From Sulfurimonas marina (lineage in GTDB: Bacteria > Campylobacterota > Campylobacteria > Campylobacterales > Sulfurimonadaceae), in the NCBI RefSeq assembly GCF_014905095.1, contig NZ_CP041165.1:1736001-1800000 (forward strand): a DNA stretch of 64,000 nt. Reading direction: 5' to 3'. Shown in pieces: positions 9,541-19,226 of the stretch. A model generated the notes under the pieces. The model saw only the letters and a program-made list of their open reading frames with translations. It was not told the origin of the DNA and did no database searches. Position numbers and translations under genes: made by a program. Within the stretch, counting starts at the first letter, position 1. Each line of letters starts with the position of its first letter.

Positions 9541-9605
9541 ATAGAGTTGTTTTCTAAGAGGCTCAGACCATAGGGAGGATTTGTCCTCTTATAAAATAAC
9601 TCTAT
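9541..9605. repeat. Long stem-loop with conserved 25-base loop, copy 1
   Basis: Arms at 9541-9560 and 9586-9605 are complementary at 18 of 20 positions (one is a G-T wobble on the plus strand). They enclose a 25-base loop at 9561-9585, beginning GCTCAGACCA and ending GGGAGGATTTGTC. The same loop, one base different, tops another long stem at 60819-60895. It lies 14 bases beyond the uvrB stop, between two minus-strand genes. No run of T follows on the minus strand, so an ordinary terminator is unlikely. Confidence 0.75.
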
Positions 9606-9619
9606 GCCGCTATAAAGAC

Positions 9620-11602
9620 TTACAGCTGTTTTATTTTTGCGATCTCATCACGAAGACGTGCAGCTTCTTCAAAGTTTAACTCTTTTGCAGCCTGTTTCAT
9701 TTTCAATGACAACTCTTTTACCACTGCTTTTTTCTCGCTAGCAGGCATTTTATCCATTTTTTTATGTTTTTGATACAATCCGCCGCCATCTTCAATCTTC
9801 AAGTTTTCATCGAGTGTTCTTTTTGTTGTTTTTGGAGTGATGCCATGCTCTTTGTTAAACTGCTCCTGTATCTCACGTCTGTATGCTGTTGTATCCATTG
9901 CGCGCTGCATTGAGCCCGTGACCTTGTTGGCATAAAGGATAACTCTTCCGTTTTCATTTCTTGCTGCACGCCCGATCGTTTGAATTAATGCTGTTTCGCT
10001 TCGTAAAAAGCCCTCTTTATCTGCATCTAATATAGCTACTAAACTCACTTCAGGCAGGTCTAAACCTTCACGAAGCAAGTTGATACCTATTAGTACATCA
10101 AACTCTCCAAGACGCAATGATCGGATGATCTGGTTACGCTCGATCGTATCTATATCCGAGTGCATATACTGTACCTTTATTCCAAGGTCTGCAAGATATT
10201 TTGTAAGTGCTTCAGCCATCTTTTTCGTAAGAACCGTAACAAGTATACGCTCATCTTTTTCGATGATTTTTTTGATCTCATCGTGAATATCTTCCACCTG
10301 GTTATCTGATGGTTTTACCTCAACGATAGGATCTAAGAGTCCAGTCGGACGAATAATCTGTTCCGCTTTTACAGCAGATCGCTCTAGTTCATACTCATTC
10401 GGTGTCGCTGAAACAAAAAGATAGTGCGGCGCTTTGTGAATATACTCGTCAAGTTTCAGAGGACGGTTATCTAGTGCTGAAGGAAGTCTAAAACCATACT
10501 CTACTAGCACCTCTTTTCTAGCCCTGTCCCCTGCATACATCCCTCTGTACTGAGGAAGTGAAACGTGTGATTCATCCACGATCACAAGATAATCTTTGTG
10601 ATTTACCTCAAAATAATCTAGCAATGTAAAAGGTGCTTCACCCGGTTTTTTATTTGTTAAAAGTCTTGAATAGTTCTCGATCCCTTTACACATACCCGTA
10701 GTCTCAAGCATCTCAAGATCAAACTCAACACGTTGTTTTAAACGCTGGTATTCAACAAGTTTTCCCTCTTTTTGAAAATATTCAAGCCTCTCATCAAGCT
10801 CCTCTTCAATTCTTTTAATAGCTAGCGCCATTTTGTCTTGAGAAACACTGAACTGGCTTGTTGCATAGATCGTAAAACTTTTATGCTCTTCGAGTTTTTT
10901 GTTATCAATCACGTCAAACGTATAGATAGCTTCGATCTCATCTCCAAAAAACTCAATGCGGATCGCTTCTTGTTCAAAGTACGGAGGATACACGTCAATA
11001 GACTCACCGTTTACACGAATATGCCCGCTGTCAAAGTATGAGTCGTTACGAGAGTAACCCATCTCTACCAAACGAAGCAACAGTTGTTTTTGATTGATCT
11101 CATCCCCTACTTCGATCGCTTGTACCATAGTCATATACTCTTCGGGATCTCCCAAACCATAGTTTGCAGAAACTGAAGCAATTACAATAACATCATCATA
11201 TGAAAGAAGATTTGCCGTAGAACTTAAACGAAGACGCTCAAGCTCATCATTGATCGCACTATCTTTTTCAATAAAAAGATCTTGACGGGGGATATACGCT
11301 TCAGGTTGATAATAATCGTAGTAAGATACAAAATACTCAACATGATTGTTTGGAAAAAACTGACGAAATTCAGAATAAAGCTGTGCCGCCAAAGTTTTAT
11401 TATGGGTCATAATGATCGTCGGGCGTTTTACTTTTTCGATGATTCTAGCCATTGTATGGGTTTTTCCACTTCCCGTTACACCTACTAGTGTTTGGTACTG
11501 GTTCCCTGCTAAAATCGAATTAGCTAACTTCTCGATCGCCTGAGGCTGATCTCCGGCTGGTTGATATGGTGATGCTACTGTAAAATTAGGTTCTTTTTTC
11601 AT
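9620..11602 (-). CDS. uvrB: UvrABC excision nuclease subunit B
   Basis: 660 residues, full length. It is the damage-verifying helicase-like subunit of nucleotide excision repair, loaded by UvrA and then recruiting UvrC. Seen: P-loop GVTGSGKT (about 43-50), [20 protein letters not shown], the damage-probing beta-hairpin region [33 protein letters not shown], helicase motif [17 protein letters not shown], and [12 protein letters not shown]. The C-terminal UVR motif for UvrC contact is at about 620-655 ([19 protein letters not shown]). It is divergent from the receptor gene at 11690. Confidence 0.98.
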   Translation of the reverse strand: MKKEPNFTVASPYQPAGDQPQAIEKLANSILAGNQYQTLVGVTGSGKTHTMARIIEKVKRPTIIMTHNKTLAAQLYSEFRQFFPNNHVEYFVSYYDYYQPEAYIPRQDLFIEKDSAINDELERLRLSSTANLLSYDDVIVIASVSANYGLGDPEEYMTMVQAIEVGDEINQKQLLLRLVEMGYSRNDSYFDSGHIRVNGESIDVYPPYFEQEAIRIEFFGDEIEAIYTFDVIDNKKLEEHKSFTIYATSQFSVSQDKMALAIKRIEEELDERLEYFQKEGKLVEYQRLKQRVEFDLEMLETTGMCKGIENYSRLLTNKKPGEAPFTLLDYFEVNHKDYLVIVDESHVSLPQYRGMYAGDRARKEVLVEYGFRLPSALDNRPLKLDEYIHKAPHYLFVSATPNEYELERSAVKAEQIIRPTGLLDPIVEVKPSDNQVEDIHDEIKKIIEKDERILVTVLTKKMAEALTKYLADLGIKVQYMHSDIDTIERNQIIRSLRLGEFDVLIGINLLREGLDLPEVSLVAILDADKEGFLRSETALIQTIGRAARNENGRVILYANKVTGSMQRAMDTTAYRREIQEQFNKEHGITPKTTKRTLDENLKIEDGGGLYQKHKKMDKMPASEKKAVVKELSLKMKQAAKELNFEEAARLRDEIAKIKQL

Positions 11603-11653
11603 AGGTGGAATTATAACTAATTGGGGACAATAAATATTTTAAGTCTTTTTGTA

Positions 11654-11659
11654 TATAAT
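11654..11659 (+). promoter_or_regulatory. Putative -10 box of the hybrid receptor gene
   Basis: TATAAT stands 31 bases before the ATG at 11690, in the 87-base gap shared with the divergent uvrB. Nothing like a defined -35 is visible. Confidence 0.5.
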
Positions 11660-11689
11660 TTACCTTTATATCTTATGAAGTGATTAATA

Positions 11690-13843
11690 ATGAAAAAACT
11701 CAGTATCCTTTTTATCTTACTCCTAACAACTATTTTTCTGGTATGGGTTTTCATGCCGCTGGGTAAAGATACTGCACCAACTACAATAGAAAACTCCACT
11801 AAAACTGATGTAATACATCTAAAGTTTGGACATAATATTCCCGTAGACAGCGCTATGCATGAAGCTGCTGTAAAATTTGCACAAGAGGTAAAACAAAAGA
11901 CAAATTCTCATGTAATTATCGATATATTCCCTTCTCAACAATTAGGAAATGACCATCAAATGGTAGAGATGGCAAGAGAGGGTGATATAGATATCATTTT
12001 AACACCTACGGCAAAGATGAGTGTAGCGGTACCTTCTATGCAGTATGCAGATCTTCCGTTTTATTTTCCGTCACGCCAGGATGTTTATGATATGTTAGAC
12101 GGTGAACCCGGACAGATGATTCTTAATCGTCTAAAACCTATCGGTCTTATCGGTGTTGCTTTCTGGGAAAACGGTTTTAAACACTTCACGGCAAATGAAC
12201 CCCTACGCTCTGTAGAGGATTTTAAAGATAAAAAAATTCGTGTTATGAAAAGCCGAATCATCATGGAACAGTTCAGATCCTTTGGTGCCGAGCCTGTTCC
12301 TATAGACTTTCACTCTACAAAACAAGCACTCCACGATAAAGTTGTAGACGGGCAGGAAAATCCTTTAATAGCTATTGTAAGTATGGGATTTCATGAAGAA
12401 CAGTCAGATCTTACTTTAAGCGAGCACGCTTATCTTGGATATGTCCTCTCTTTTAGTGAGAAAACATTCAACAAACTCCCGCAAAATATTCAAATGATTC
12501 TTCTAGAGAGCGCAAAAGATGTAACTCCTTGGGAGAGAGAAGAGACACAAAGACGTGAAGCGAAACTTTTAGACATAATTGAACAAAGTGGTGTGCAAAT
12601 CCATCAAATAAGTGCTCAAGAACGTCAAAGATTTGCTAAAAAAACAGCCCATATTGCTGAAGAGTTTGAAGATATTATCGGTTCAGATATCATCTCAAAA
12701 ACCAAAGAGCTTCTCTACAATAAATATGGTTCTCATCTAAATCATGAAAACCACATCTTAATAGGGATAGATACTGATGTATCTGCGGACTCCAAAGTTG
12801 CCGGCTTAGCTATAAAACGCGGTGCTGAGATAGCGGTTGAGGAGATCAATAAAAAGGGTGGTCTGCTTGGAAGACACTTAGAAGTTATTGTCAAAGACCA
12901 TAGAGCTATTGCCAGTAAAGGGGTTCAAAATATTCAAGAGTTTGCTGAAAATAAACACCTTGCGGCAATTATCGGAGGTGTTCACGGCCCTGTTATCTCA
13001 GCAGAGATCGAGACTATACAAAAACTAAAAATACCTTATTTGATCCCATGGGCCGCTACGGCAGGACTTGTAAACAACGGTTACAAAGACAATTATATTT
13101 TTCGTGTATCGGCAAATGATAATATTGTGGCTAATTTTCTTGCAAAATACACACTAAAAAAATATAATAAGCCTGCTATAATTGTAGTCAATTCTGTCTG
13201 GGGTCGAAACAATTTAAAACTGATGAAACAATATTTTAAAAAGCGCAATATTACAGAAGCTGCTGAAGTTGTTTTCAATCGTGGACAAAACAGTTTTGAT
13301 AAAGAGATTACTGAAATCGTAAATTCAGATGCAGATTGTGTTATTATGGTGGCGAACCCTATTGAAGCTTCAAAAATACTTGAGGGGGTCAAAAACCGTA
13401 AAAAAAGTTTACCTATCATTTCACATTGGGGTATTACCAGTGGGGATTTTTTCAAAAAGAATGAAGAGACTATAAAAGAGTTAGATTTAAGCATTTTTCA
13501 GACCTTCTCTTTTGATAACAAACTAAATGTAAAAGGGAAACATCTTTTAGATAGATACAGAACTAAATATTCAGTAGAAAAAGCTAAAGAGATAAAATCA
13601 TCAACGGGTGTTGCCCAAGCTTATGACGTAGTTTATCTTTTGGCACTTGCTATTGAAAAAGCTGGTTCACTAGATAAAACAAAAATAAAAAACGCACTTG
13701 AAAATTTACCGAATTATCAAGGGGTAATAAAAAACTATACGCCGGCATTTAGCACAGAAGATCATGATGCTTTAGACGGTAGAGATTACTATATGGCCAG
13801 ATATAATAAAGAGGGTCATCTTGTACCAATTACAGACAAATAA
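11690..13843 (+). CDS. Hybrid periplasmic receptor: TRAP DctP-type domain fused to a Liv-type (Peripla_BP_6) domain
   Basis: 717 residues. An N-terminal hydrophobic segment (LSILFILLLTTIFLVWVF) is a signal or anchor. Residues about 40-340 are a DctP TRAP solute-binding domain: LKFGHNIPVDSAMHEAA, FPSQQLGNDHQMVEMAREG, the conserved Arg region KKIRVMKSRIIMEQF and VVDGQENPL. Residues about 355-700 are a leucine/amide-type ABC binding domain: IGIDTDVSADSKVAGLAIK, GAEIAVEEINKKGGLLGR, AAIIGGVHGPVISAE, and GVAQAYDVVYLLALAIEKAG. No transporter membrane genes are beside it. Instead a GGDEF-EAL gene follows after 18 bases, so a sensory role is likely. I infer ligand detection relayed to c-di-GMP turnover; both ligands are unknown. 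Confidence 0.85.
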   Translation: MKKLSILFILLLTTIFLVWVFMPLGKDTAPTTIENSTKTDVIHLKFGHNIPVDSAMHEAAVKFAQEVKQKTNSHVIIDIFPSQQLGNDHQMVEMAREGDIDIILTPTAKMSVAVPSMQYADLPFYFPSRQDVYDMLDGEPGQMILNRLKPIGLIGVAFWENGFKHFTANEPLRSVEDFKDKKIRVMKSRIIMEQFRSFGAEPVPIDFHSTKQALHDKVVDGQENPLIAIVSMGFHEEQSDLTLSEHAYLGYVLSFSEKTFNKLPQNIQMILLESAKDVTPWEREETQRREAKLLDIIEQSGVQIHQISAQERQRFAKKTAHIAEEFEDIIGSDIISKTKELLYNKYGSHLNHENHILIGIDTDVSADSKVAGLAIKRGAEIAVEEINKKGGLLGRHLEVIVKDHRAIASKGVQNIQEFAENKHLAAIIGGVHGPVISAEIETIQKLKIPYLIPWAATAGLVNNGYKDNYIFRVSANDNIVANFLAKYTLKKYNKPAIIVVNSVWGRNNLKLMKQYFKKRNITEAAEVVFNRGQNSFDKEITEIVNSDADCVIMVANPIEASKILEGVKNRKKSLPIISHWGITSGDFFKKNEETIKELDLSIFQTFSFDNKLNVKGKHLLDRYRTKYSVEKAKEIKSSTGVAQAYDVVYLLALAIEKAGSLDKTKIKNALENLPNYQGVIKNYTPAFSTEDHDALDGRDYYMARYNKEGHLVPITDK

Positions 13844-13861
13844 AAGAAAGAGTTATTAGAT

Positions 13862-16123
13862 ATGGATTTTATACTAAGGTCGTTAGCATTTAAAAGTATC
13901 AAAGTAAGAGTGGTAGTACTTATTAGTGCTCTTATTGCTTTTGCTCTTTTTTCTATTACATTACTCGTACTCTTTATTGTAAACTCCCACATGAGTGCGC
14001 AAATGGATGCACTTTTAAAAACAAGAGCCCACTCTGTTTACGGAAAGCTTGATCAAAGGATAGGTTATCTAATTGACAATACTGTTCTTTTAACAAAGAA
14101 TGAACTAATAGTAAACTCTCTCATAGATAAAAACGGAAGAAAAGCATACCTTCCCCCTTTGGTAGATAACTTTATGGAGGGTAAAGATGTCCTCTATTTA
14201 AATATAGTCGACTTTGACGGCAGAGCAATTTTTCAAACGCAAAAAAATATACCTCTTTACAATCAGTCTCCGAGACTTCGGGCAGCTCTTGCACTTGGCA
14301 AAGTATCTTACTATATTGAAAAAGGTGATGATAAACTCGTTATCATTGCACCGATCGAATACTATAACACAACTCAAGGGGCAGCCATAGTTGTCTTTAA
14401 AATGGGTCATGTTGCACAAAGAGCCTTAACAAATAACGATGATATCTATATAAAACTCTTTCATGATAATATAAATATTTTTTCATCAAATTTTTACAAA
14501 GATATAACTTACCATTCATCTTTACATACTGTAGAGAACGGTTCGTATTTAGAGCAATTAAATGTTATTCTAGAGATAGGCCTGCCTAAAAAAATCTATA
14601 TGGCCCCTCTACAAGATATATTTTTAAAACTTTTACTACTTGGTGTAGTGTTTATCTCAATTGGGATGATTTTATCGAATATGTTGGCAAACGGTATTAC
14701 AGATCCTATTCTTACACTATTTCACAGAGTAAAAAACTCCGATAATAAAAGTGAAGTTTTATGCAGTCCTCTTGGAACTAATGATGAACTTGAAGAGCTT
14801 GCAAAAGCTTTTGATGAGCGTTCAATCCTCCTACAACATCAAGCACAGTACGATGCATTAACAGACCTGCCCAACAGACTTCTATTTCTTGACAGACTCC
14901 AACAAAGTATCAAAAATACACTGCGTAGCAAAGAAAAGTTTGCAGTGCTTTTTATCGATCTCGATCACTTTAAAGAGATAAATGATTCTTTCGGGCATGA
15001 TTTTGGCGATAAGTTATTAATCATTGTAGGTGAATATATCGAGAGTGTTTTAAGAGGAAACGATTCGGTGGCACGTATGGGAGGTGATGAGTTTACGGTT
15101 CTGCTTAATGAGCTGCATAGTGAAAACGACATTATACAAATCCTGCAAAAGATTATGGAACTCTTTAGAAAACCGTTTATTATCGCACATCGTCAATTTT
15201 ATGTTACATGTAGTATCGGTATAGCTATGTATCCTTTACATGGGAAAACTCCCGAAGAGTTGCTAAAAAATGCTGATGCAGCAATGTATAAAGCAAAAGA
15301 CAGAGGGAGAAATACCTATCAGTTCTATACAAACGATATGACGGAAAAAGCGTATGAACGTATCACTTTAGAAACGCAACTAAGAGAAGCGATCGTAAAC
15401 AGAGAGTTTGAGGTTTATTTTCAACCACAGGTAAATATTAACGATAACAAAATTATCGGGATGGAAGCATTAGTAAGGTGGAATCATCCACAAACAGGTT
15501 TAGTACCTCCTGGAAAGTTTATCCCGTTAGCTGAAGATACAGGTCTTATTGTAGAAATAGACAGACAAGTTATGCAAGATGCTATGAAACAATTTCAAAA
15601 ATGGATCGATCTTGGTCTCGATGTAGGTGTTTTATCTATAAACCTTTCAATGATACAACTCAACCATGAAGACTTTATAGAGTTTGTTAAAACCACTATC
15701 AAAAATGCAAAAATATCTACTGACAACTTGATGTTTGAAGTAACTGAAACACAGGTTATGAAAAATCCTAAACAAGCTATTTTTATGCTTCAACAACTTA
15801 AAGATATAGGGATAAGGCTTGCCATAGACGACTTTGGAACAGGGCACTCTTCTCTCTCTTATATTAAAAGACTGCCGATAGACAAGCTAAAGATTGATCA
15901 ATCTTTTGTTATGGATGCACTTGTTGATAAAGATGATAGGGAATTAACAAGAGCGATTATCTCTATTGCTAACAGTTTAAATCTTGAAGTTATTGCTGAG
16001 GGTGTGGAAACAAAAGAGCAAGCAGAATTTTTAGTGAAAAACGGATGTGTCGAGGCACAAGGTTATTTCTATTATAAACCTTTAGATGTTTTAACACTGA
16101 CAAAAGAGTTAACAAAGAGCTGA
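13862..16123 (+). CDS. Membrane GGDEF-EAL protein with periplasmic sensor
   Basis: 753 residues. A transmembrane helix (about 15-40), a periplasmic region (about 41-255, Cache-like, e.g. DVLYLNIVDFDGRAIFQTQK), a second helix (about 258-280) and a HAMP-like stretch (NGITDPILTLFHRV) lead to a GGDEF domain (about 335-495) with YDALTDLPNR, FIDLDHFKEINDSFGHDFGD and intact RMGGDEF. An EAL domain follows (about 510-750) with MEALVRWNHP, SINLSMIQL, IDDFGTGHSSL, KIDQSFV, AEGVET and GYFYYKPL, so both the cyclase and phosphodiesterase sites look complete. It makes or breaks down c-di-GMP. It is 18 bases after the hybrid receptor gene and almost certainly co-transcribed; the receptor may act on its periplasmic domain. 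Confidence 0.93.
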   Translation: MDFILRSLAFKSIKVRVVVLISALIAFALFSITLLVLFIVNSHMSAQMDALLKTRAHSVYGKLDQRIGYLIDNTVLLTKNELIVNSLIDKNGRKAYLPPLVDNFMEGKDVLYLNIVDFDGRAIFQTQKNIPLYNQSPRLRAALALGKVSYYIEKGDDKLVIIAPIEYYNTTQGAAIVVFKMGHVAQRALTNNDDIYIKLFHDNINIFSSNFYKDITYHSSLHTVENGSYLEQLNVILEIGLPKKIYMAPLQDIFLKLLLLGVVFISIGMILSNMLANGITDPILTLFHRVKNSDNKSEVLCSPLGTNDELEELAKAFDERSILLQHQAQYDALTDLPNRLLFLDRLQQSIKNTLRSKEKFAVLFIDLDHFKEINDSFGHDFGDKLLIIVGEYIESVLRGNDSVARMGGDEFTVLLNELHSENDIIQILQKIMELFRKPFIIAHRQFYVTCSIGIAMYPLHGKTPEELLKNADAAMYKAKDRGRNTYQFYTNDMTEKAYERITLETQLREAIVNREFEVYFQPQVNINDNKIIGMEALVRWNHPQTGLVPPGKFIPLAEDTGLIVEIDRQVMQDAMKQFQKWIDLGLDVGVLSINLSMIQLNHEDFIEFVKTTIKNAKISTDNLMFEVTETQVMKNPKQAIFMLQQLKDIGIRLAIDDFGTGHSSLSYIKRLPIDKLKIDQSFVMDALVDKDDRELTRAIISIANSLNLEVIAEGVETKEQAEFLVKNGCVEAQGYFYYKPLDVLTLTKELTKS

Positions 16124-16182
16124 TACTATTTTGAACTATCAATAGACTGGACAAACATCTAAAGATAGTTCAAAGTACTATC
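16122..16182. repeat. Inverted repeat directly after the GGDEF-EAL gene
   Basis: Arms 16122-16140 and 16164-16182 share an 11-base perfect core (TTTGAACTATC / GATAGTTCAAA) with further partial pairing outside. It begins in the stop codon of the GGDEF-EAL gene. No run of T follows, so it may stabilise the mRNA end or end transcription weakly. Confidence 0.5.
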
Positions 16183-16196
16183 AGCATTAAATGATT

Positions 16197-16225
16197 GCCT
16201 ATTGAAATTTTATATCTCAATAGGC
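16197..16225. terminator. Hairpin between convergent GGDEF-EAL and outer-membrane protein genes
   Basis: GCCTATTGA (16197-16205) and TCAATAGGC (16217-16225) form a perfect nine-base stem. It sits between the ends of two convergent genes, which is a usual terminator place, but T-runs after the stem are poor on both strands. Confidence 0.45.
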
Positions 16226-16240
16226 GCGTTTATATCAAAA

Positions 16241-16804
16241 TTAGAAAATATATTTAATCCCTGCATATACACTTGACCCGCGAACAGAATCGATAGTACT
16301 GCCTTCATACTCTACTAATGCTTCATAATGCTCATTAATGTGGTATTCGATACCTCCACCGTATACCATACCGTTATCGTTTAGATTAACACCAAGCTCA
16401 TCAATTTTTTCATGTTCAAATTCGTATCCGATTTTTCCCATAATACCGATAGAATGTGTTACAGGATATGTATATGTAACATCTGCTGCATATGTCCAAT
16501 ATTTGGCAACTGCATCTACAATTTCAACACCGTCATCTTCAGTTACATTGTTTCTACTATATGATGTATCTAATTCAATAGCAAAGTGATACGGTAATGT
16601 ATAACCGATATCGATACCTATACCACGACCTGCTTTCCCCTCAAGTGTGACATCTGTACCCTCTTTTAGAGTCTCACCTGTAGTATATAAAGCTTTTGCT
16701 ACCAGATAAAATTCACCTGATTTAGCATGATGATGCTCTTCTGCCATAATTGTTGATGCACAAATTGCAAATGCAGATGAAGCAAGCAGTATTTTTTTAA
16801 CCAT
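16241..16804 (-). CDS. Small outer-membrane beta-barrel protein
   Basis: 187 residues with a Sec signal peptide (MVKKILLASSAFAICAST, cleavage probably after MAEE or nearby) followed by a His-rich mature start (EEHHHAK). Alternating hydrophobic strands follow, such as GIGIDIGYTLPYHFAIELD, YAADVTYTYPVTHSIGIMG and MVYGGGIEYHINEHYEALVE, and the chain ends in Phe (GIKYIF), the usual signature for outer-membrane insertion. The size suits an eight-stranded OmpX/OmpW-like barrel. Ligand unknown. It lies alone between the two c-di-GMP modules and has its own upstream region at 16805-16925. Confidence 0.82.
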   Translation of the reverse strand: MVKKILLASSAFAICASTIMAEEHHHAKSGEFYLVAKALYTTGETLKEGTDVTLEGKAGRGIGIDIGYTLPYHFAIELDTSYSRNNVTEDDGVEIVDAVAKYWTYAADVTYTYPVTHSIGIMGKIGYEFEHEKIDELGVNLNDNGMVYGGGIEYHINEHYEALVEYEGSTIDSVRGSSVYAGIKYIF

Positions 16805-16925
16805 TCCATAATCCTTCTATATTTTAATGAGATTATAGAGTAATTAAAAATTTAACTCTTTACTATTTTTGTTTAAAAAGTTATCTATTTTTGTTATTTT
16901 TATAGTTTATAATTGTTCTAAAAGT

Positions 16926-19226
16926 TTATATACGGACCTGATTTCTTCCATTTTCTTTTGCTTCATAAAGCTTTTCATCAGCCCTTGTAATAGTCTGTTT
17001 AATATTTTCACCCTCTTTATGTATAGCCAGACCAAAACTACATGTAAGAGATGAGATATCTTTAAAATAATGATTTTGAATTTTTACTCTGATATGTTCC
17101 GTCATTTGTTGCAGACTCTCTTTAGACTCTACTCGTGTTATTATAATAAACTCTTCACCACCCCAGCGTATAAGATGGTCATAGTTACGCGTTTGCTCTT
17201 TTACAACTTGAACTAAAGCGATTAAAACATCATCACCCACATCATGTCCGTAAGTGTCGTTGATCTGTTTAAAATGATCAATATCAAAAAATACTATTCC
17301 AGTGTTTGCATTATTATCTTCATTTAATTTCATTATATTTTTTATATTCGTTTCAAAATAAACACGATTATGTGCACTTGTAAGTTGATCACGATTGAGT
17401 TGTCTTTCAAGCTGAAGTTTTTCCAGCATAGAATCACTGATATCATTAAACTCCACAACATAATTTTCATTGTTATACTTATTTATTGAAACACTAAAAG
17501 CATGAGGAGTTGCTGTACTGTCTAACATAGAAACTATTCTTTGTCTTTTTGAAAGGTTTAAGAGACTCTCTATCCAATGATCTTCATCCTCTTTGACATC
17601 TTCTAAAGAGAAAAAACCATCATGTTCTATAAAACGTTCACAAATACAGTCATATTGTTCTTTAAATGCTTTGAGATCTTCAAATCCAAAAAAATGGTAA
17701 AAACTTTTATTTGCAAACTTAAATTGTTTGCCATCTGTCAAAATAACTATTGAACTTTGCAGATCTATAAACCTTTCTAGATTCTCATACGCTGCTATCT
17801 GTTCGGTAATATCATAAAGACTTCCAAAAGTTTTAATTATCTCTCCATTACTATCTAGTTCATGACTTCCATGTTCTTCTACAAAACGGATAGATCCATC
17901 TTTTTGTAAAATGCGATGATTTATCTCATAGATAGTTTTATTTTCAAAAGAGTTTCTATATGCTTGATGTACTTTTTTTCGATCATCAGGATGCACTAAC
18001 GATAAAAACGCTTTATATGAAGGGGTAAAACTATCAGCTGAAATACCGAGGATCTTATACACTTCATCCGTTAAATAAAACTTTTGTTTTTTATGATCGT
18101 ATGACAAAGAACCGAAATGAGCAATTTTTTGAGCATGATAGAAAGAGTCGTTTATTGCTTGGAGTTTATACCTGTTTTTACGTAGTTTTTCGATTTGATA
18201 TAAGATTATAAATAGCAATATAAACACCACTGCACTTATTACAAATGCCATCAGTTTATAACTACAATAATCTTTTTGTATATCTAGAATCTCGTTTTGT
18301 AAGTTAAACGAGATCAGATATCCGGCATGTTTTTGATCTGTATTTATAAAGCTTATAAAGTTTACAGCATACCCTTTACCCTTCTCTACAATATATATGG
18401 AAAAATCTTTATGTTGTTGTAATTGCTCATAAAAATGTGGGGATTTTTTTACTAATTCTGTTAGTCGTGTTACAAGTTTATTCTCTGAATTTCGTTTTGT
18501 AATAGCCGACACTTTGGGATTCTCTATATAATAGTTTTTATCAAAATCCGATACCGAGATCAATCCTCTATGCCATTGAAATACTTTATCGTAACTCTCA
18601 TGCTTTGTTACTATCAGTGCAAAAACAGAATTTGGCAACAGTTTGCTCAGTTTTGCCTCTATCCCTTCAAAAGCGATTGAGAATTCAGCACTTCCCAGAT
18701 ATTCACCTTTATCAATTATAGGGAAGACATATCTATAACCTGAAAAGAGTCTTCCCCCTTCAAACCCTATCACTTGTTTATGTTCACGATTTACAATTTG
18801 AATGGACTTTCTTAAATCTATAATAGAGTCGCCGTTTTCACAAGGCATATTCATACGCAATAAACTTTTTCCATCGATCGTATGTAAATGAAACTGACGT
18901 ACATCCATACTTTTCATTACATCATACGACTTGTATAAAGCTCTGTAAAGTTTCCCCCGTAAAAGATTTCTTTCTTTTTCACTTTTAGAGTTTTTAAAAC
19001 TGTGGAGCAGACTCATAGCCCTGTCATTATGTAAAAGGAAGTTAAAATCTTTTTGACCTGCAACTTCATAAGTATTTATAACACCGTTATATGTAGCTTT
19101 TGTCGTTAGAAGGGCATGATGGTTATAATCTGCTATTGCTACTTTTTTCTTATTCTCTAAATATTCAAGTAAAAAATATACAAATATGATAAAAATGATC
19201 AAGCTGAAAGTGATTTTTTTGATCAT
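16926..19226 (-). CDS. PAS-PAS-GGDEF sensor diguanylate cyclase
   Basis: 766 residues from the ATG at 19226, chosen because GGGGAAT precedes it and it forms ATGA with the upstream stop; an upstream start at 19256 is possible. Order: membrane helix (about 5-22), a large periplasmic double-Cache-like domain (about 30-305, e.g. HLHTIDGKSLLRMNMP and GYRYVFPIIDKGEYLGS), a second helix (about 323-345), PAS with PAC (about 360-475, FGSLSYDHKKQKFYLTDEV, LVHPDDRKKVHQAY), a second PAS (about 485-590) and GGDEF (about 600-765) with LTSAHNR, FFDIDHFKQINDTYGHDVGD and RWGGEEF. The active site looks intact, so it should make c-di-GMP. It is translationally coupled to the PhnD-like binding protein, the likely sensory partner. 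Confidence 0.92.
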   Translation of the reverse strand: MIKKITFSLIIFIIFVYFLLEYLENKKKVAIADYNHHALLTTKATYNGVINTYEVAGQKDFNFLLHNDRAMSLLHSFKNSKSEKERNLLRGKLYRALYKSYDVMKSMDVRQFHLHTIDGKSLLRMNMPCENGDSIIDLRKSIQIVNREHKQVIGFEGGRLFSGYRYVFPIIDKGEYLGSAEFSIAFEGIEAKLSKLLPNSVFALIVTKHESYDKVFQWHRGLISVSDFDKNYYIENPKVSAITKRNSENKLVTRLTELVKKSPHFYEQLQQHKDFSIYIVEKGKGYAVNFISFINTDQKHAGYLISFNLQNEILDIQKDYCSYKLMAFVISAVVFILLFIILYQIEKLRKNRYKLQAINDSFYHAQKIAHFGSLSYDHKKQKFYLTDEVYKILGISADSFTPSYKAFLSLVHPDDRKKVHQAYRNSFENKTIYEINHRILQKDGSIRFVEEHGSHELDSNGEIIKTFGSLYDITEQIAAYENLERFIDLQSSIVILTDGKQFKFANKSFYHFFGFEDLKAFKEQYDCICERFIEHDGFFSLEDVKEDEDHWIESLLNLSKRQRIVSMLDSTATPHAFSVSINKYNNENYVVEFNDISDSMLEKLQLERQLNRDQLTSAHNRVYFETNIKNIMKLNEDNNANTGIVFFDIDHFKQINDTYGHDVGDDVLIALVQVVKEQTRNYDHLIRWGGEEFIIITRVESKESLQQMTEHIRVKIQNHYFKDISSLTCSFGLAIHKEGENIKQTITRADEKLYEAKENGRNQVRI

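Noticed and set aside
9541-9605. Simple transcription terminator for uvrB
   Set aside because: No T-run follows the stem on the minus strand, and the loop is conserved in a second unrelated place.
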